Positions 1-14,000 of a stretch of DNA of 64,000 bases are shown here, piece by piece. The stretch is from Larus michahellis. Taxonomy: Eukaryota > Chordata > Aves > Charadriiformes > Laridae. A program made the translations under genes and the position numbers. Positions within the stretch are counted from its first letter, which is position 1, and the number at the start of each line of letters is the position of its first letter. Under the pieces are notes generated by a model, which ran no database searches, had not been told where the DNA came from, and was given only the letters and a program-made list of their open reading frames with translations. The stretch is from assembly GCF_964199755.1 (NCBI RefSeq), contig NC_133898.1, forward strand, positions 31,003,985 to 31,067,984, in the 5' to 3' direction.

Positions 1-3000
1 TCTGGACATCAGTGTATCTACTCTGATACACTAAAAATAAACCTTTGCTTGCTGCTGAATACAAAACTGAGCACAAACATGCAAAGGAAGCCTTGCGTTA
101 CCCTGGTAGCAGAGAGGGAATGAATGGAGACACGTTCAGGGACACAGCTTGGATATTTTTGGGCCCCACCAGACCAACCGATTGTTTTCCTTTTCAAGGT
201 CATTTGCAGTGCAAGTAACTTAAAACATCTCTAAATTATTCAGGGAGACTGGACCTGCACATAGCTGATGAACAACTAGGGAGCATTAAGTTTACCTTTG
301 GAGGCTTTCCATAGCTGTCTGGTGGCGTGTCCAGCAGGACTGGATCACCAGGACCATCGTGCTGCTCCTTTTCTCATGGGCAAATTCCAAGAGGAAGCTG
401 GAATACTGTTCTGCATAGCAAGAGTTTCAAAAATAGTTTTGCATTGCACAAATTAAAGCACTGAGAAGTTTTCTATTTTGAACTGGAAAAAATGAGGATT
501 TGCCAATGCCACGGAAAGGCAACAAGTTGAGGATGATTTCGAATCTTTGTTCTTTCATCCAGATAGATAGAAAAAGCAGCTTTTAAAGTTCATTCCACCA
601 GTATCTGGAACAAACCCAAACAAATATAATGGTGCATATAAATTCACCTTTGAGTCAGCATCTCGTGTTTCAGCACTTCTAGTCACAGCGTCTTTCAAAA
701 CAGTACATCATCCATATGCTTCATACACATCTTTTACCTTCTCAGTAAATCAGAAGATGGATGCTAAAATTCAGAATGCAACCTTAAAAATTCCCTTGGT
801 TTTTTTAGCAGGTTTTATTGATACTGCTGGTTGAACATATTTTGTAGTGGGAGATGGCAACCTCTCCTTTATAATTCAAACAAATAATTAATTGGAAATA
901 AGACATTATCAAGAGAGGAACATTTGCAGAGGCTAAACAGGAATATTCTAAACTAATGGTGAAAAACAAAATGTATGCAGAGACAATAAAGAATAAACTC
1001 CTTTTCACTGTAATTGTATGCAGTATGAGAGCGGTATAAAAGCATCACATGGGTTCCAGTCCCACAGGAGCTTCAAAATGGTGTTTTTGTTTATAAGGAA
1101 AATGGATGGGGTTGAGTTTTTTATTAAAAATCATAATAATAGTAATAATTTTTACAAATGTTTGTTTGGTCGGGATTTTTGCCACCAGGAAATAACCTCA
1201 AGATCAGTTCCCAACAAAACAGATTTCCTTAAAACACATTTGATAGTAGCTAGAAGAAAACAGAGACTGGGCAGGACTCATGTACACTGTAACTGGTATC
1301 TTCGTGAGCTTTATATTCAATTTCATCCTTTGATCTTTTCTTCACATTGAACGAGGATAACTGATAAAGTTTGCTAAATTTCATATGGTGCATGATCAAG
1401 ACCCTTTACTTGTATGACACTCAAATAGCAAACAATCATGTTTTTTAAGGCTTGTTACTGCCACTTTATCCATGTGGACTATGACTGCATTACTGCATGT
1501 CTCAGGGGTCGCCCAAACCAAGGGATGACATTCAGTCCTAAGCCACCCTCCCATCCCACTAATACGATGCCCCTTCACATTTACTGTAAGAACATAGTTA
1601 ACTGATAAAGCAAAATTAAGAGAATGAGGCCGCAGAGTCTCATATCTGGAGCTTGATAAGAATGTTGCGCTAGGTAATCCTACATGCTTGTTTGGGGTTT
1701 TATTACAAAATTGAGATGAGCGTCACCAGCTGAGTTGTAATGTACTAATCACGCTACCACTCCCACTTACTTTCAACTGAATTTGAGTATGAACAACCCT
1801 CCCAGATCTTGAGAATCACAGCTTAATGCCACAAACATACTTTTCCAACTCTACTCTTACTCAAAAATCATCTGCTTTGTACTCACAGCTTGTCATCTTT
1901 ACTATCTGCATCTAAGCACCCTGGTGTAAACCTGACCATTTCTGTTAATGTTTTATAGGCAGCAAATGTTTTATACTTGGCATTTTCAAGTCTCCCAGAG
2001 GTCAAGAAGGATGGAGGATTTGCTGTATTTCCAAACAATCCCTCTGACGACAGTTGGAAATGTTAACAACAAGATGAAAAGTTATACCTGTTCCTGATGA
2101 AGATTCTGAATGCAATTTGGTTTCTTCCTTCCATTAGGTTAGGGAGAAAATTAATCCTATAATTCATCTGGTGAATATGAGCTTTAGGAGAGCCGTCAAT
2201 TTGCAGCTTGTGACTGAGCTAAAGGGATGCCAGTTTTGAATTGTTTGTTCTCTTCAGTCCAGTCCTCTCTATTTGACTTTGAGCTCTTACATTAAGCAAA
2301 CATGTTTTTCAAGTGCATTTTATAAATTAAAACAAGTAAATGAATCTGAGGTGTGTGATCTAAGTCAATTTATCTTACATTTTGAAATGCAGCTGTGGGT
2401 CTCGGTACTCAAGTAAGAAAGTTTCTTCATCATGTCATTCCTGTAGTTCAAGAGCAGGGAGGGCATAAATTGGCAACGACTCCAACCTCTCAGTTTGACT
2501 GCATTAATAAGCTACTTTAAAAATTAATAGTAGCAGTAATACCTAAAGATCCTAAAATTACGTATTTATTAAACTATGTAATATTTTTGTAAGATAAACA
2601 AGAGTATATTGGAATAAGTTCTCCCAGCAGTGAAATTTAATCACTTAGAAGCAGAAATTAACTGCTTAACACAGGGGGCGAGTACTATACTAACAGTTTA
2701 GGACAGGAAACAAAGAACGTAATTTCCCAATAAAGGTTCACCCAGAAATCTGGGAGGCAGCAGGTTTCTTCAGGAGTAATACCGGGTCTTTAGACCACAC
2801 ACCTGAGCAGCAAAAGGTTCTGCAGACTTTAGGAGGGGGCAAAGGAGTGGTGAGCCGAGCTGCCAGCTGCACAGTGGAAAGCTCCGTCAATCCTTCGGCA
2901 CTGAAAGCAGCTGTTTCCTCCTTCTCAACAGATATCTGTAAGCACACGATTTCTTTTTTTGTTACTTCTGATTGACACTCTGCTTCCACACGATACAAAT

Positions 3001-6000
3001 ATTTTGTGTTTGCTCATAGAAATAAAAATACTTAGCTACAGAATTTGTATTAAAATATATTTCAGAGAATTTAATATAAATTTACTGGATTCTTTTAATA
3101 TCACTTTTGAACATTTGTTCTCTAAAGCAGCAAAAGAACCTCAAGAAATTTGATTTCCAAGTGTCATCTCTGAGGGGACCCATTGATATAAGCATTTCTT
3201 CTATAGTTTGGTTTTGCTGTCAGTTATGGCTGTTTTGCAGCATTTTTTGACACAGAAACGTTAAACTTTTTTCTTCAGATAGATGCTGGAGTGAGAACTT
3301 GCGTCCTCTCAAGCTCCTCCAGGAGCACTATTCCTCTTTTCCGTCACAGTGTCAGCCTGCCTTAGCAGACGTCGTGAACGGCCTTCCCCGTTCTCAAATG
3401 TGAAATTTTAATCCTCACCTTCAGGACTGGCATCAGCTAGGAAAACATTAATTTCAAAGCGAAACAAGAAAATGAAATTTACCAGCTTTGTGGGACTCTT
3501 CCTGGACATTGTAAGATGCTAGAGCCACAGCACTGAGGACATCCAGAAGACTACTCTGGAGACAGCACTAACGCTTACAGGGTAGGTGTTCCTAGTGTAG
3601 GTACACCACCTCCCAAAGTCTCAGACATCCAAACCTGCAAAGCGCTACGGCAACTTCTCCCCTGCACACTGCCCACAACGGCCAAAGATACTGCTCTCTT
3701 TTTAGTCAGCACTAACATTTTACAGGATAGTGATTTCTTAGTGGGACAACGTCTTTCATTTTTATTCACAGAAAAGTCTCCAAAAACTCAGAATAGATGA
3801 CAGGACTTAGAGAGGAGGATGAGTAATTCAGTGGGTTGTATTTAGTGAGCGAATAATGATATCCTTGCTGAGAGAAGCATGTTTTCTATGTTTATTCCGC
3901 GGATGACAGCAAACTGCCTCTAATTATTGTTATTGTACAACTACAGAGTGGGGGGACAGGAAGGGGTAGAGTTGATAAGATTAACTAATTAGACTTCTGG
4001 TGGACATGCAAAAAAACTACGAAGGCGAAGAGCTATCCAGACGGAGCCAGTGACTGCAAACCAGCCTTCAAGCCCCCCTGCTAGTCCTCATTGCCCTGGC
4101 TTCCCAAGATCATCCATTTTGGTCTAAACTCTGCTCTGTGCCACATATTAAGCCATTTGTTCATTATAATGCTGGAGTAGATCCCACACTGGGTATGACA
4201 GGTTGCCTGGCAACTTAAATTAATTTAGCAAAATTTAATTTCCTTTATATTATTACTTTTATTCCATAACATGCAGAACAGAGTAACAAATTCCTACATT
4301 TTGCTACCAAGAAAGAATATAATTTCTGTTAAAACTTTGGAGTGAACATAAAAGCAACCAGAAGAAAGAAAGGAGGGAGGGAGGTGCAATATAGACCAAC
4401 GTTTTGACCTAGCTTTAAGTTACAGCGAAGCAATAGAATGTCGCAGTATGCTAATTATTTAATCAACCCACATCTTCTCTGCTGTTCATGTATTATTCTG
4501 ACTATCAATCGAACACCATCTGCCCGCACAGAAAAATGTTCCTGCGATGTACAGAATATTTAGCTGGCAAGCAACTACCACCATGTTCGCACTAAAAAGT
4601 CATGAACCCCGGAAAGCTTGAGGAGCTTTGGGACATTCGAAACAGCTCTGGCTCTCTCTTGGCCTTCCTGTGGAAGAGGGGGATAAATAAGTTATTTCCA
4701 CTTAAATTTTAAATAATTAAATAGTTTCATTGATAGCTTTGAATGCAAATAGGAAGCCGAGCTTTGGAATCTGGCGTTTCCTTTTAATGAAAAATTTCTG
4801 TCACTTGGAGAAGCGTGGGATGCAGCAACGAGGAGGAGAGGAGGGAGAAGAAAAAGGGAGAGGAGGCAGCTCCGGCTCTTCTTGTCCACTGCACTGGAGC
4901 TCTGGCTGGCACCGAATGCTCTCGTCCCCGGCCCCACGCAGGGACCCGCCTCGTGTGTCCTGGGAGAAGGAGCTTCTCACTGGATTAATGCTCATCCCTT
5001 ACCTGGACAGCAAGTCCCAGCAGGGTATGCGTTTTGTAGGGTGAAGAAATAATTCCTGTCACAAACAGGAGAAACAACTGGCTTTGTCAATGAGATCCTG
5101 GTAAAATACTCTAGGGAAAGGATTATGGAAAGGTTGTTCAGTAAATATAGATTATAAGGGGATGTTTACCTCAAATAGATAAAATGAAGGATAAAACCTT
5201 GCTAAGTGCAACGAATAACATAAAGCCCATGCCAAAGGTGGATAACCTTGCTTAATTAGTTACATTTTATTTTCTTAACTACTAAAATAGATAGACAATT
5301 GTGAAACTGCATCCTAAATTGCTCAAGTTAAAAGTGCACCACTTCATTTTCCAATCAAGTGCTACCTGTTAAGGAATCCCAACCAGCTCTCCAAATAAAC
5401 AGGTACGAGGATTGCACGGGCTATAAGAAATACCAAGTGCAGAGGCAGCCACAATGCCTTTGGGTACTATTTAGAAATGTTTTTTGGAAAAAAGGCCACC
5501 ATCTTTAGTGAATCGATCAGTTATGAGGCCAGTTACTAGATGCTGAGTCACTCCCTCAGCCTCTTCTGTCTCGCAGCCTGGCATGGAGCAGGTAAACCCA
5601 CGCCTTACCTGCCAGAACAGCCAACAGCTTTAGAGCAACATCCCCTATACCGGTCAAGAGCTGCCGATAAGGCATGGATGGATCCACCTACCAGAATAAA
5701 AACACTGGGTCCCGACGTCTCTGTTGTCCTTATCCTGGATTCCTTGGAGCAGGACCAGGGATTTCCCGCGGGACTGGAATTTGGCCCATTGTGCCACAAT
5801 CCCATAAAACACAACTGTCTATTGGTTAAACAATGCCAAGCACATCTCAGCCAGATGCCTGTTTACTGACTACTGAGAGGGAAGGAAAAAAAAAAAAAAG
5901 CACTCAGATGCTATTGCTTGGGTTTACAGGATGCAGGACATATTAATTATGAACAAATGAAATGATCACAAAACAGAGATGAGCCATGTAACTTGGTTTG

Positions 6001-7229
6001 GCTGCAGCTTGTGGTATATGGAAAAAAATGACAGCACAGGGCTTTATGAACATAAATTCTGCATTAAAAATAATTTTTTTTTTAATCTAGTATCTATTTG
6101 CTTAAGACAGTATTTCACTTTCTTCTGCTATATGGAACAATGGACCATAAAAACGGTTAAATTATTGTCCATTTAGCACAAGTGCATTCTACAGTAAAGG
6201 AGGAATCCTTGTTCATCTGGCCAACAAAACGCTGTTCTGCTAAAAACGTCTACTCTTTCCTAGAAACAGAGAAATCCAACAACGGGAGGTGGCATTCGCT
6301 GGGGAAACACTGCTGAGGCAATCGCGGCAGGACGGTGAGCGCCTGAAAGAGTGGCCTTCCCTGGGACTTGACCCACCTGACTCAACACCAAGCCCTTCAG
6401 GTGGCCTTTGACAAAGCCCAGAGCAAACCCAGCTCTGCTGGGCTGTGCCACACCAGGGCACGCCAGGACCTCGGGCATCAGGGTCTGTACCTTCCCTCCC
6501 CTGGGGCCCTTCCAGCCCTGGGGCACCCGTGGAGGAGAACAGCAGGACAGGGAGCTGAACCCTTGGGTGGGACAGAGGTGGTAGAGCCTCCTGGTGCCCT
6601 CAGGGCCCTGACCACTCTCCCATTTCAGAACATAAACACACGTCCCCTCCCATTTCTCCCACCCCCTGGGCACAGATGTGCAGTTTTTCTTGCTGTGGCA
6701 ATGCGCACAGAATCAGTTTTGCTTCCATTTATGCCAAGAAGGCAGCAAAGTTCACACAACCACCACCTTCCTGAGCAATCAGTTCCCCTGCCTTCGTACC
6801 ATCTCCATTAAAATGTTTTTCTGCATTTTGAACCTTAATCTTCTTTGTTGTTTAGCCTGTCCACCATAAAGAGCAGATGTTCCTGCTTTCTGCAATAGGA
6901 TTTTATGCATTCGAGGACCTAAACATTTCACCTTTCAGTCGCCTCTTTTGTTTTCCAGTCTTCCCTGGACTAATTGGCCCACACCTGCTCTGAATGCTGT
7001 GTCCCAAATTAGATGGATACTCCGGGCCAGACAAAGTCTGATGTTTTTGAGTAGGAGGGATGGATTACTTAAATCCTAAAGATTATACTCCCATAAAGGT
7101 AAAGAACTCTGAATTATATTTATTTTTTATCAGTGTCATCATACTGTGGACTCCTGTTTAATCTGTAATCCACAATACCTCCTTGTTGTGTTTTTATAGG
7201 TCTTTTTTTTAACGGAGTATTTTGTTACC
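1..7229. other. Gene-free left flank, no recognised exon
   Basis: No exon I can recognise lies here on either strand. Open frames are short and start and stop without splice signals. By human gene order SYT14 would lie downstream of UTP25, but I found no segment resembling its transmembrane or C2 exons. AT-rich patches with repeated TAATTA-type motifs occur near 3.9-4.7 kb, and GC-richer patches at 4.80-5.0 and 6.25-6.7 kb. The region may be part of a long intergenic or intronic span; this is inference. Confidence 0.5.
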
Positions 7230-8010
7230 TTGTGTTGTGCATTTTGTTGTGCATTTGATTATTCCAGCCTAAGACCATGATATTGATCTTGTCCTACTTG
7301 AATTTCCTTTTTTTTTTTTTTGTTGTTCTTTCCCAGCCATTTTTCCTATTTGTTGATAACATCTTGAATTCAAATCCTGCTCTTTAAAGACCTTCAAGCT
7401 TCTTATCATTTGCAAATGTAATAAGCACAGGCCTTTGTCCAGCAGTGGCTATTAAGAAACCCATTAAAAGATGTACTCCAGAACAGACTATAACAGAAAG
7501 CTTCTGATATAACGTCTGCTGCCACCGCTGCCCTCCAGGGATGCTACCCCTCCAGCTTGGCACCAAACCCTCCCCTCCGGCCTTTCAGTGTTTTCCTAGC
7601 TTTTCTAACGGCAATGTTGTGCCACACTGCCATAGCCTTGCAAATGGAGATAGAAAGCATCTATGGCTTCTGCTCTGGGCACTCTTTCCTAGAAGGAAAC
7701 AAGCTTGGTGTGATGTAGTTGTGTGGTTGGTTTTTTTTTTTTTTAAATAAGTCACATCTCTTGTACGTGCTTTTAAACTGTTTTGGGAATTTGTCCTAAA
7801 AGTTTTAAGCAGATGCAAACTGCTTTGTAATTCCCTAACTTTGCTCTACCTGCCCCCAGATATACCTCTTAAAGACAGGCACCGTCTCAGCTTTTCCCAG
7901 TCTGCTGGTACCTTGCCTGTCCACAACAAGCGTTCAGAAATCCTGCATCACATCTGCGTGTATTCAGGGACGCAGTCCACCAGGCCTGGTCAATCTTAAA
8001 ACATTTTGCT
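7230..8010 (-). repeat. Old CR1-family LINE fragment
   Basis: The plus strand reads as the complement of the internal part of an ancient amniote CR1-type LINE. Recognisable landmarks are the stretch around 7350-7470 (TTGAATTCAAATCCTGCTCT, then a TTATCATTTGCAAATGTAAT stretch) and the stretch around 7820-7990 (TAATTCCCTAAC, then TTTTCCCAGTCTGCTGGTACC). The copy is heavily diverged and interrupted by T-rich tracts at 7308-7322 and 7731-7743. The 3' end of the element would lie to the left but is too decayed to place. Family was assigned by memory of the consensus, so both ends are approximate. Confidence 0.65.
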
Positions 8011-11000
8011 TGAGTCGTCTCGTTTAGGCTCACCTTATTCCTTTGCCTCTAGTGTTAGCTGCACTAACCATCTGTTCCCTGGAACTCTCTTTCAGTGGGC
8101 ACAAATGCAGGATAGGCATCAAACACCCAATTCCTCTGCCTCATCTGCAGATAGCGCTTCTTCTCCATGGACAAACAGGGCAAACCTTTTCCTGGTCTTA
8201 CTACTACTACTACTGAGATAATGACTTTTTCTTGTAGCAGGTATCTTTTAATAATTGCAGGGGATGAAATATGACCTCCGAAAGACCTTTTGGAAACCCT
8301 CTTGAGAGCTGGTTTCAAGGGAGACAATGTCTTGAAGCCCTTAGGAGAAGGGAGCAGCACACAGGGATGAACCGAGCAAGGGAAGAGCAAAACAATGGTG
8401 TAAAACTCTGACCCTGTTGAGCACCACCCTCTCTCACAAAAAGCAAGCAAGAGGTGAGAGAAGAAGCTGCTCAGTGTAGCCATTTCCCTGCTCCCAAGTC
8501 CCCGACTAGTGGCCAGAAAAGTCTCCAGGGCACAGCCTGAGCCACAAGAAAATATGAAAGAAAGAGTTTGTTTCAAAGATAGTAGAAGGGGAAGAACACA
8601 CACACCCCCACACACCTCCCCACCCTCTTTCTTGAACTTTCCTTAATGACAGAGAGATGTTTCTTTCCCAGATAAAGCTAACTGCTACTCTTGACACGCC
8701 TGATGTCAGCTGGAGGAACAGATGGCTCGACGGTTCATTTCAAACTGTTCACTCAGCCAAACAGCACAAATTGCATTAATTGCCTCACAGTACGAGCAGA
8801 GAACGGAGCACTCCGCGCGTCCTACCCGTGAATCATTGAGACTTCTCATCATTATTTGTGTTTGACAGGTCAGTTGGGAACTTACCCGCATGCTGGGAGG
8901 GATGGGGGTAGAGGGAGCACAGCACAAGAAAACGCCTCAGCTAAACACTCTGCAGGTAACAGAAAATCCCTGAGAGATGCTTTAGCCTTTGACTTTTGCC
9001 TTGGCATTAAAATGGTTTCCTCAGCACAGTACCACTTGCTGAAGTATAATTTCTTAACACGAGAATGTCCACAATGACACACCTACTGACCGGCTCCAGG
9101 GAGCAGCAGGAACAAGATCTGATTCATGACCGTCTTCTCTGTGTCCACACTGAGCTCAGAAACACCTTAAATGCACTTCTATAGTCTCCCCCTTGCTTTG
9201 CCCCCTCCCATGGCAGGGGTAGCTTACACACCATCGGAGGTCTTGGCAGGCCACCTAAGAGAAAGCAGGTGTCCCAGAACCTCCCAGACAGAACACCTGG
9301 GAAGGGAGACCACAAGACACCCTCCATACCTGCCTTCAACAAGTCCTTGTATCCAGAAACCAGGAAAAAAAAGAAAATGGATGGAGCCAGAGAGTTTGAA
9401 TCAAGTTACCCCAATAATTTGTTGTTTCTGTAAGTTGAGAGCCTTGTATATGTTTAATTCACTAGTACACACGCGCACGAGCATCTAAAAAGTTCATGCA
9501 GAAGGTGAGTTCAGGCAAAGAGCTCTCCTTTAGCTTTTGACTGTTCTAAACCTTGCCTAATAAAATGTTTTATTTCCATATCCTGTTGAAAAGTCCCGAC
9601 ACCTTGCTCATCCCTTGCAAATGGAAGGTGTTAGCATTTTGCCCACTGAAGACATTTGCCATTGATTCTGTTTCTTTTGACCACGGAAAAAGATTTGGCA
9701 AAACACCCTGTAAAACCAGAAGTTTAAGGATACAGCTTTCTGGCTAATATAATCATCAATGCTTCTCTGTTTGTTATTGAATATATTTTCTTTATTTCAA
9801 CAACTTCAGTAAGATACAATACTGTGAAAAAACTAACCTTAATCTCCCACAGGCTGCTGAGATTCCTGCTGCTCTCTCCTCCCCTCTGCTTTAGAGGGAG
9901 AAGAATCACTGCGGTTTTACCAGCCAAGGCAAAATTTCTGTGCGTTGCCAAACTCTGCTTCAGCCGCTCCTGCAGGAGATGAAAAGGAAAAGCAACGCGT
10001 ATAGAAAAGCCCCTGCTCTGCTGTAGCCATCCCTAAATCACATGTTGATGGTAGATCTGATTATTGTAAATGGGTGACAGCTGAGGGGTGGCTCTTTTCC
10101 TCCCCCCCAGCTTGGTGGGGGCTCCGTCTGCACCCTCCTTCATCGCTCCCTCTGTGCTAACCTCAGATCCGACACGGCCCTAGAGGAGAGAGGACCTTCA
10201 CTGTTTTCCTCTCATAACTACAAGTCAACAGAAGGGCAAAGTATTTCCGGGCTCTGCTCATGTGGAAGTTCCTCTATGCCATTAATCACTTTGCCTCTCA
10301 TTAAATTTGGGGAACAACCCCCTGAATCTAAGTTTGTTCCACTCTCAGCAAAGTTCCTAGAGTCAAGTCTTCTCACGCTGGGAAGCTTTGCTCTTGGTGC
10401 TATGTACCTCGCTGCTTCGGTCACGCCATCTTGTTCACCCTTTGCTTACACTGATGGCCGTTTCTGCACCACCAGAAGCACCCCGTCCCCTGGTGCTTGC
10501 AGCACCACCATTACTATGGGACCTCTTCCAGCGTGGGGCCTCCCCACACTGAGGGACCTCTTCCAGTAACTAACAGAGACTTTCCCTGTTATGTTTTCCC
10601 CCTCAAAAGTAGCTTGTGTGGTGCATTCAGGTGCTCGCTTTTTGAGCGCTGTCATTTGGACTCTCTACTTTGGAAACAGGGCCTTACTGTGCTTGTGACA
10701 TCTGCTTCAGTTCTTCTCGTCTGTGAGGACAACGTGGCCTCCTTCATGCCTACAGGCTCCCCATCTCCCATGGACTGATTCCACCAACATACCCAAGCCC
10801 GCATTTAATGTGAGCTCTTTCACAAAGCTCGGAAGAGTTTCTGCACTGCAACGCAACCTCTGAATGATCTCTTCTTCCTTTGGACACAAGCGAGCAGCCT
10901 CTGAAGTTACTGGAAAGCTTCCAGCTTATAGCAGGAATTAATTCAGACACTAATTTATTCCCTCGGGGCTTCTCGCTGGTTTAGCTGCATTTTACCAGCA

Positions 11001-14000
11001 TTTAACTGCATTCCACCCAGCTCTGCTCACGATACCAACGCGGGAGAAGGGGAGCGAGAACTGAAGTACAAAGCAGCCTGAAAGATCTGGAATGGCAGAA
11101 GGAGGGGGCGTTCACTGCCACCGGCTCTTCCCCTGCTCTGGGAGAGGGTAACAGGCAGCAGTAACCATGCTACAGGCCTGCAACCTCAACCGTTGTTTTT
11201 TTCAGTTAATTTAATTATGTCCTTCAACCTAACAGGGAAAGAACGAGACAGACTATGCTTAGCAGCAGATAATTTTAAGTCATAGCGCTGTGTTAAGTGA
11301 TGTCTGAGAAATGTGAATTGTCAGAAAATCTGGTTTATTCTCCAGCTACTCCAGTTTTCTGTCAGCACTGGCTGTGCCAGGGTAACCCACAGGGTCTCTT
11401 TGAGAAAAGGCACAGCCCGATGGATCATCTGTTTCTTCAAGCCCCAGTGGTCTTTTCTGGACAGGCCTACCATGTTGACCCCAGCCCCAAAGAGCTGAAA
11501 GGCCAGGTATGCCCCCATCCCTTCAAATTGTTTCCCAGGCAGTAGGAGCATTAATAATGTGATGAAGCTAACGAATAGGGGGAAGTGCCCACACCACCAC
11601 ACAGAATAATGTCGGAGAGGGAAATTTAATAGTTCCTGCTCTAGAGATGGTCAGTAGAGGAGATGGCACTGAAGTAACTTAGAGCCTTTTGCTGTGGTGA
11701 GCTGCTGTGATCCTCCCAGCCGCACCAGACGCTTTCTTTAGAAGCCCCTGATGAAGGAACTTTCTCAAAGACCTTGTAAAGGCCCAAATAAATTGTACTA
11801 GCAGGTTCCCTTTTATCCATTTTTATGTCTATGCTCATGACTTGGTACAAAACTGATTCAGCTTTTCCTGCTTTGATTGAAAAAATATGCATTATTAAAG
11901 CTAAATATTCAATCTTTACTATTAATTAAATGGCAATGAGGGCTTTTGAAACCTGACACCCAGGGTGAAGTAAATAACATGGAGATTGCTGCTTCTTGCC
12001 TAGTAATAAACAAGGCACTGGCAATGGTTTTTCAGTTATGGTCCCTGCTTCCAAATTCCCCTTTTGTAAGAGCGTAAAGGAGGGTCTGATAAGAGACCTT
12101 ACAGCATTCTGATAAACCTGTTTTAGTAATTCTGGCAACATCTCTTTAGATTTATGTCAATATCAGTGGTAAGAGTTTGACCCAGGAAATGTAGTGTCAC
12201 GTGCAGCACGTGTGACTTTAGTGTGATTTTACTGTTTTGTCTGAAAGACTAAGGCCAAATTTCTGCTTTCAGTTGCAGCGATGTAATTATGTTGTCAACC
12301 ACTCCAAGGTTACCGTCCTATTTTTGTCCTCTCTCTTGTTGTTTCTCTGTATGTTACCTTGATCTCTCTCATGTCCTTTGCGGAAGATTCCTGCATCTCT
12401 CTTACATAATCAAATATTTATTTCTTAAGTACCACTCAACGTACGACCATTTCAACATCTCCATTTCAGGTAACTAATTCACAGTGTTAGCTCATGCCTG
12501 TTAGCTGTTTATCCAGCCGAGAGTCGATGGTCTCAGCCCAGCTTACAGTCCACCTGGTAAAACAAGCAACCCCCAAGCGCAGCTGAAGCTAATGGTTAAT
12601 TAAAATGTAACCAGCCCTGTGCTATTAATTACCCTTTAGTGTCAAGCTCAGTACAGAGGACGAGATTTAAAGCCACAGGGACTAAACTATGTCTTGGATC
12701 TAGTGTGGGCAAAAGCATGCTGTTGACCAGGATGAGAGCTGGCTACAGTAATACGCACATATCCTAAACCCCGGGCTGTGTTCTGCAATTCTTTTCATGC
12801 CCTCCTAGCCCTGGGCGGTTGCATAGCCCAACTTGGCTCGCGCCGGTGCCTGCCTGCCTGCCAGCAGCGCCTTCACCTTCTCCAGGGGCTTAAGGGTCAC
12901 CTGGCATCTCTGGGGAAGGGAAAAAATGAAGCCTCATCCCACGGACCTTCCCCAGGGCATCTGCCTCCATCCTGGTGCAGGACCTCTGGGAGGTCTCTGA
13001 ACAGGTTGATGTGGTGAAGAGAGGAGCCCTCCATTGTGCATGTCCCCGGGCAGGGCGCTGGTGGGGCAGCGCGGCAGACTCTGTGATGGGGGGGACTGCC
13101 GTCCTCCACTTGCTCGCACCCCTCTCACTCTTTGCACAGCCCCCTCCAACATCCACATATGCTTTTGTAGATGGGCTTTCCGAACCACCACCCCACAAAA
13201 CAAACTGTTCCATCAGACACGCTTGGCTACCAAGTCCAAAAACCACCCCAAACCCTGGAGAGAAACTCCTGGGGCTGAGGCCACGGAAGCATGAGTAATG
13301 CGGAGCTGAGAAATGCTGGCAGCGTGTGACAACACAACTGTAAAATAATTGTTAATTCTGCTGTTGTTAACAAGACTGCTCCAGTTTCTCTCTCACGTGA
13401 TTCATCCCATGTCTCCCAATGACTGCTGCAAAACTAACAACCTGCCTCCTTATGGGAAGCAGCTCTCCGGCACTGGAGACAGACTGTCCCTAAGTCACCT
13501 TTCCCTCCCTCCTCCACATTAATACAGTCACTAGCAGAAGGCTGGCTCCTATCCTGCAAGCACATTTTCAGAAAAAAAAATATATTGCCTTTTAATCATC
13601 TTTGAAAGGAGCAACAAAACATAACAAACCTATTATCCTGATAAGGTTTTACTAGTGAAAAAAGGAGCCATTACAACATTAGCTCATTGGCTGGAAAACA
13701 ATCTTCCTATAGATACAGGTATGTCTTCCGCTTGGTCACCAATTACTAGGTTTTCGTGAGAGATGGGAGATGCTGAAAAGGAATTCTTGTTTAACATCTT
13801 AATCCCGGTTTATTTTTACCCTTGGGTTTGAATTCCCAAAAGCTCGCTGCTAATGCTTCAGCACCTTCAGCAGCCGGTGTCTGGAAGGCCGCCTCCTGAT
13901 GCCAGGCAGTCAGCTCTCTCAACCTGCATTACGATGCTTTTCACAAATAAAAAGAACACAGAATTAGTTTTCAGTACTCCGAGACTCTCTTGAAACGTCA

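Noticed and set aside
1018..1350. Plus-strand open frame of 110 codons
   Set aside because: AT-rich, no start context, no splice sites, no family similarity.
8064..8615. Minus-strand open frame of 183 codons
   Set aside because: Low-complexity Ser/Leu/Val content, no domain, no splice context, and it borders an old CR1 fragment.
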